DNA of 16,799 bases from JBDTCO01 sp039923495 (GTDB lineage: Bacteria > Myxococcota_A > Polyangia > Palsa-1104): NCBI GenBank assembly GCA_039923495.1, contig JBDTCO010000152.1:1-16799 (forward strand), in the 5' to 3' direction. Under the pieces are notes generated by a model. The model ran no database searches, was not told where the DNA came from, and worked only from the letters and a program-made list of their open reading frames with translations. A program made the translations under genes and the position numbers. Shown here one piece after another: positions 15,252-16,799 of the stretch (position 1 is the stretch's first letter; every line of letters starts with the position of its first letter).

Positions 15252-15953
15252 ATGCGTCGACTCGCCATCCGGATGCCGCTCGCGCTCGCCGCGCTCTCGC
15301 TCGCGAGCGCGGCGAATGCGCACCCCGAGTGGAGCCCCATCCAGGTGAACCGCTACCTGAAGCTCGTGGTGGGCGACAAGAGCCGCATCGTCTACACGGT
15401 GCTCTTCGGCGACGGGCCGGCGCTCCCGGAGCGCAAGGCCGTCGATACGGACGCGAACGGGACGCTCGATGCCCGCGAGCGCGCGCTGCTCGGCGCACGC
15501 ATCGCAGAGCTCGTGAAGTCTGGCCTCGAGGTCGAGCTCGATGGCCAGCCGTACACGCTGCCCACGCCGACGCCGGACGTGGGGCTCGCAGGCAACGGAG
15601 TCGGTCCCGACCCGTTCTCGGTGGATCTGACCTACGCGCTCGCGCTGCCACCCGGCACGCACGAGCTGTGGATCGACGATCATGTCCCGGTCACACACGA
15701 AGGTGACAGCGAGATCGCCATCGACGCACAGCCGCCGGCGCAGCTCTACGCGATGGGCCGCGGCAAGAAGGCAAAGGGCCTCGACGGCAAGGTCTTCACG
15801 TTCCGCGGCCCGCGCTTCTCGGTGCTGGAAGATCGCAGCGTCGCGATTCGCTTCTCGGCTGCTCCCGCACCGAAGAAGCTACCGAAGTGGCTGTGGGGCG
15901 CAGGCGCACTGGCGACCGCCGCTGCTCTGGCGATCGCCCTGCGCAAGCGCTGA
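15252..15953 (+). CDS. exported, C-terminally membrane-anchored protein with one EF-hand
   Basis: This 233-aa protein has a signal peptide (about 1-23, cleavage ANA/H), so the mature chain would begin HPEWSPIQVNRYLKL. A canonical 12-residue calcium loop DTDANGTLDARE (about 65-76: Asp1, Asp3, Asn5, Gly6, Asp9, Glu12) follows. A beta-rich middle leads to a C-terminal membrane helix (about 211-229) closed by RKR. EF-hand proteins of this build, resembling the external domain that precedes HupE/UreJ-like membrane proteins, occur in myxobacteria; here the multi-span part is absent. The function is unknown. The start at 15252 has no good ribosome site and lies 26 bases from the divergent lipoprotein start. 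Confidence 0.8.
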   Translation: MRRLAIRMPLALAALSLASAANAHPEWSPIQVNRYLKLVVGDKSRIVYTVLFGDGPALPERKAVDTDANGTLDARERALLGARIAELVKSGLEVELDGQPYTLPTPTPDVGLAGNGVGPDPFSVDLTYALALPPGTHELWIDDHVPVTHEGDSEIAIDAQPPAQLYAMGRGKKAKGLDGKVFTFRGPRFSVLEDRSVAIRFSAAPAPKKLPKWLWGAGALATAAALAIALRKR

Positions 15954-15960
15954 CTGCGTC

Positions 15961-16799
15961 TTACTTCAAGACGAACGGGTACGTGATGGACTGCGGCGCG
16001 CCCTTGAATGCGGGGAACGAGCCGCCCTTGACGGCCCTCGCGACGCAGTCACCGGTGGGCGTACCGGCGAAGCTGCCGGTGGCCGACGAGCTGGAGACCC
16101 TGCCACTCTTGACGATGGTGAGAGCGATGCTGACCATGCCGGGCGCGTTGAACTTCGAGAAGCAGTCGTGGACGCCGCCCGCGAGCGCGTGCATGCCGCC
16201 CACGATCTGAGCCTTGTTGAGCTGCTCGGGCAGGTTGTCGTCGTTCGACGAGGACTCGGCCGCAGCGTGCTTGGCGGGCTTGTCCGGGGAGGCGCCGTTG
16301 AGAAGCGCGTCGAGCTCGTCGCCGCCCTTCTTGGTCTTCGGCGTCGAGGCAGGCTCGGGCTTGGGTGCAGAGGCAGCGACCGGCACATCGTTCTTCGCGC
16401 CGGCCTTGCCACCGGGATGCTCGGCAGCGCCACCCTTGCCGGCCTTGCCACCTGCGTGCGGCCCCTTGCCGCCATGCTCCGCAGCAGCAACGGCCGTCCC
16501 GGCGGCGGGCGCAGCGCCCGCAGCAGCAACGGGCGCTGTGGTCCCGGCGGCAGCGACCGCCGCGACGGGCGGAGCAGCGACGGGCGCAGCCACGGGCACA
16601 GCGACCGGTGCGATCGCGACCTGCTCGGGCTTCTTGTTGAGGAGCAGCACACCGAGGACGACGATGGCCACGACGGCCAGGCCGCCGACACCGACGAGAG
16701 GCCATACCCACTTCGGCGGTCCCGAGGCGGCGGCCGGCATGAGGATCGGCGCGGCGATCGGCGAGAATACCGGCGCAGAGGAGAACGCCGGCAGATCGT
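15961..16799 (-). CDS. AgmX/TonB-like C-terminal domain membrane protein, N-terminus beyond the window
   Basis: The frame is open from the right edge leftward to a TAA at 15963-15961 (278 codons seen), so the true start probably lies outside; the ATG at 16740 need not be the start. Order: a Pro/Ala/Ser-rich cytoplasmic part, a membrane helix (PLVGVGGLAVVAIVVLGVLL), about 120 residues of Ala/Pro/Gly/Lys-rich linker, an acidic ELDALLNG motif, and a folded C-terminal domain of about 90 residues. That domain has a conserved Cys pair (VHDCFSKF and GDCVARAVK), a GMVSIALTIVKSGRV strand pair and the ending FPAFKGAPQSITYPFVLK. This matches the AgmX/PglI-type C-terminal domain related to TonB, widespread in myxobacteria, often preceded by an FHA or zinc-ribbon domain that may lie beyond the edge. 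AgmX belongs to the gliding-motility set of Myxococcus, but most such proteins are uncharacterised. Confidence 0.82.
   Translation of the reverse strand, partial: DLPAFSSAPVFSPIAAPILMPAAASGPPKWVWPLVGVGGLAVVAIVVLGVLLLNKKPEQVAIAPVAVPVAAPVAAPPVAAVAAAGTTAPVAAAGAAPAAGTAVAAAEHGGKGPHAGGKAGKGGAAEHPGGKAGAKNDVPVAASAPKPEPASTPKTKKGGDELDALLNGASPDKPAKHAAAESSSNDDNLPEQLNKAQIVGGMHALAGGVHDCFSKFNAPGMVSIALTIVKSGRVSSSSATGSFAGTPTGDCVARAVKGGSFPAFKGAPQSITYPFVLK

Noticed and set aside
16380..16640. Repetitive-looking GC-rich tract as a CRISPR or tandem DNA repeat
   Set aside because: It encodes the Ala/Pro/Gly/Lys-rich linker of the AgmX-like protein; units are irregular with no constant spacers.

Overview
The window is high-GC, densely coded bacterial DNA. 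Several gene types point to Myxococcota (a myxobacterium or relative): an alanine-rich membrane protein ending in an AgmX/TonB-like domain, a Cys-rich lipoprotein with a tail of short D-L-x repeats, an exported EF-hand protein, and a CpsB/YwqE-type PHP phosphatase next to a nucleotide-sugar dehydrogenase. The genus cannot be fixed from the sequence alone.

Left edge (1-398). A truncated, unrecognised leftward CDS (215 to the edge) lies beside an orphan 3' half of a tRNA-Cys(GCA), running from the anticodon loop to the acceptor end, with no 5' half. This looks like the distal attachment site of an integrated element lying to the left; ordinary chromosome would begin at about position 376.

Leftward operon (8746-399). 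A very large alpha-2-macroglobulin lipoprotein with an intact Cys-Leu-Glu-Gln thioester motif overlaps a PBP1C-type peptidoglycan synthase by 4 bases (GTGA). A formate/nitrite-transporter family protein follows 27 bases later. The first two form the known protease-trap plus wall-repair pair; the channel protein is an addition.

Middle (8747-11313). A divergent intergenic region carries a perfect 12-bp inverted repeat and a tiny 42-codon ORF placed 2 bases before a lipase-maturation-factor family membrane protein. A leftward coiled-coil membrane protein converges on it; that gene's best rho-independent terminator lies inside the 3' end of the lipase-maturation-factor CDS.

Rightward operon (11314-14870). 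A CpsB-like metal-dependent phosphatase (TTG start), a UDP-GlcNAc/UDP-glucose 6-dehydrogenase, a small exported protein of unknown role and a low-specificity threonine aldolase follow one another. The last two junctions are 1-base TGATG overlaps. The first two genes indicate surface polysaccharide synthesis and its control by phosphotyrosine.

Right part (14875-16799). A small Cys-rich lipoprotein (leftward) and an exported EF-hand protein (rightward) have start codons only 26 bases apart. A leftward TM protein with an Ala/Pro/Gly-rich linker and AgmX-like C-terminus runs off the right edge. I found no CRISPR array, insertion sequence, rRNA or complete tRNA.
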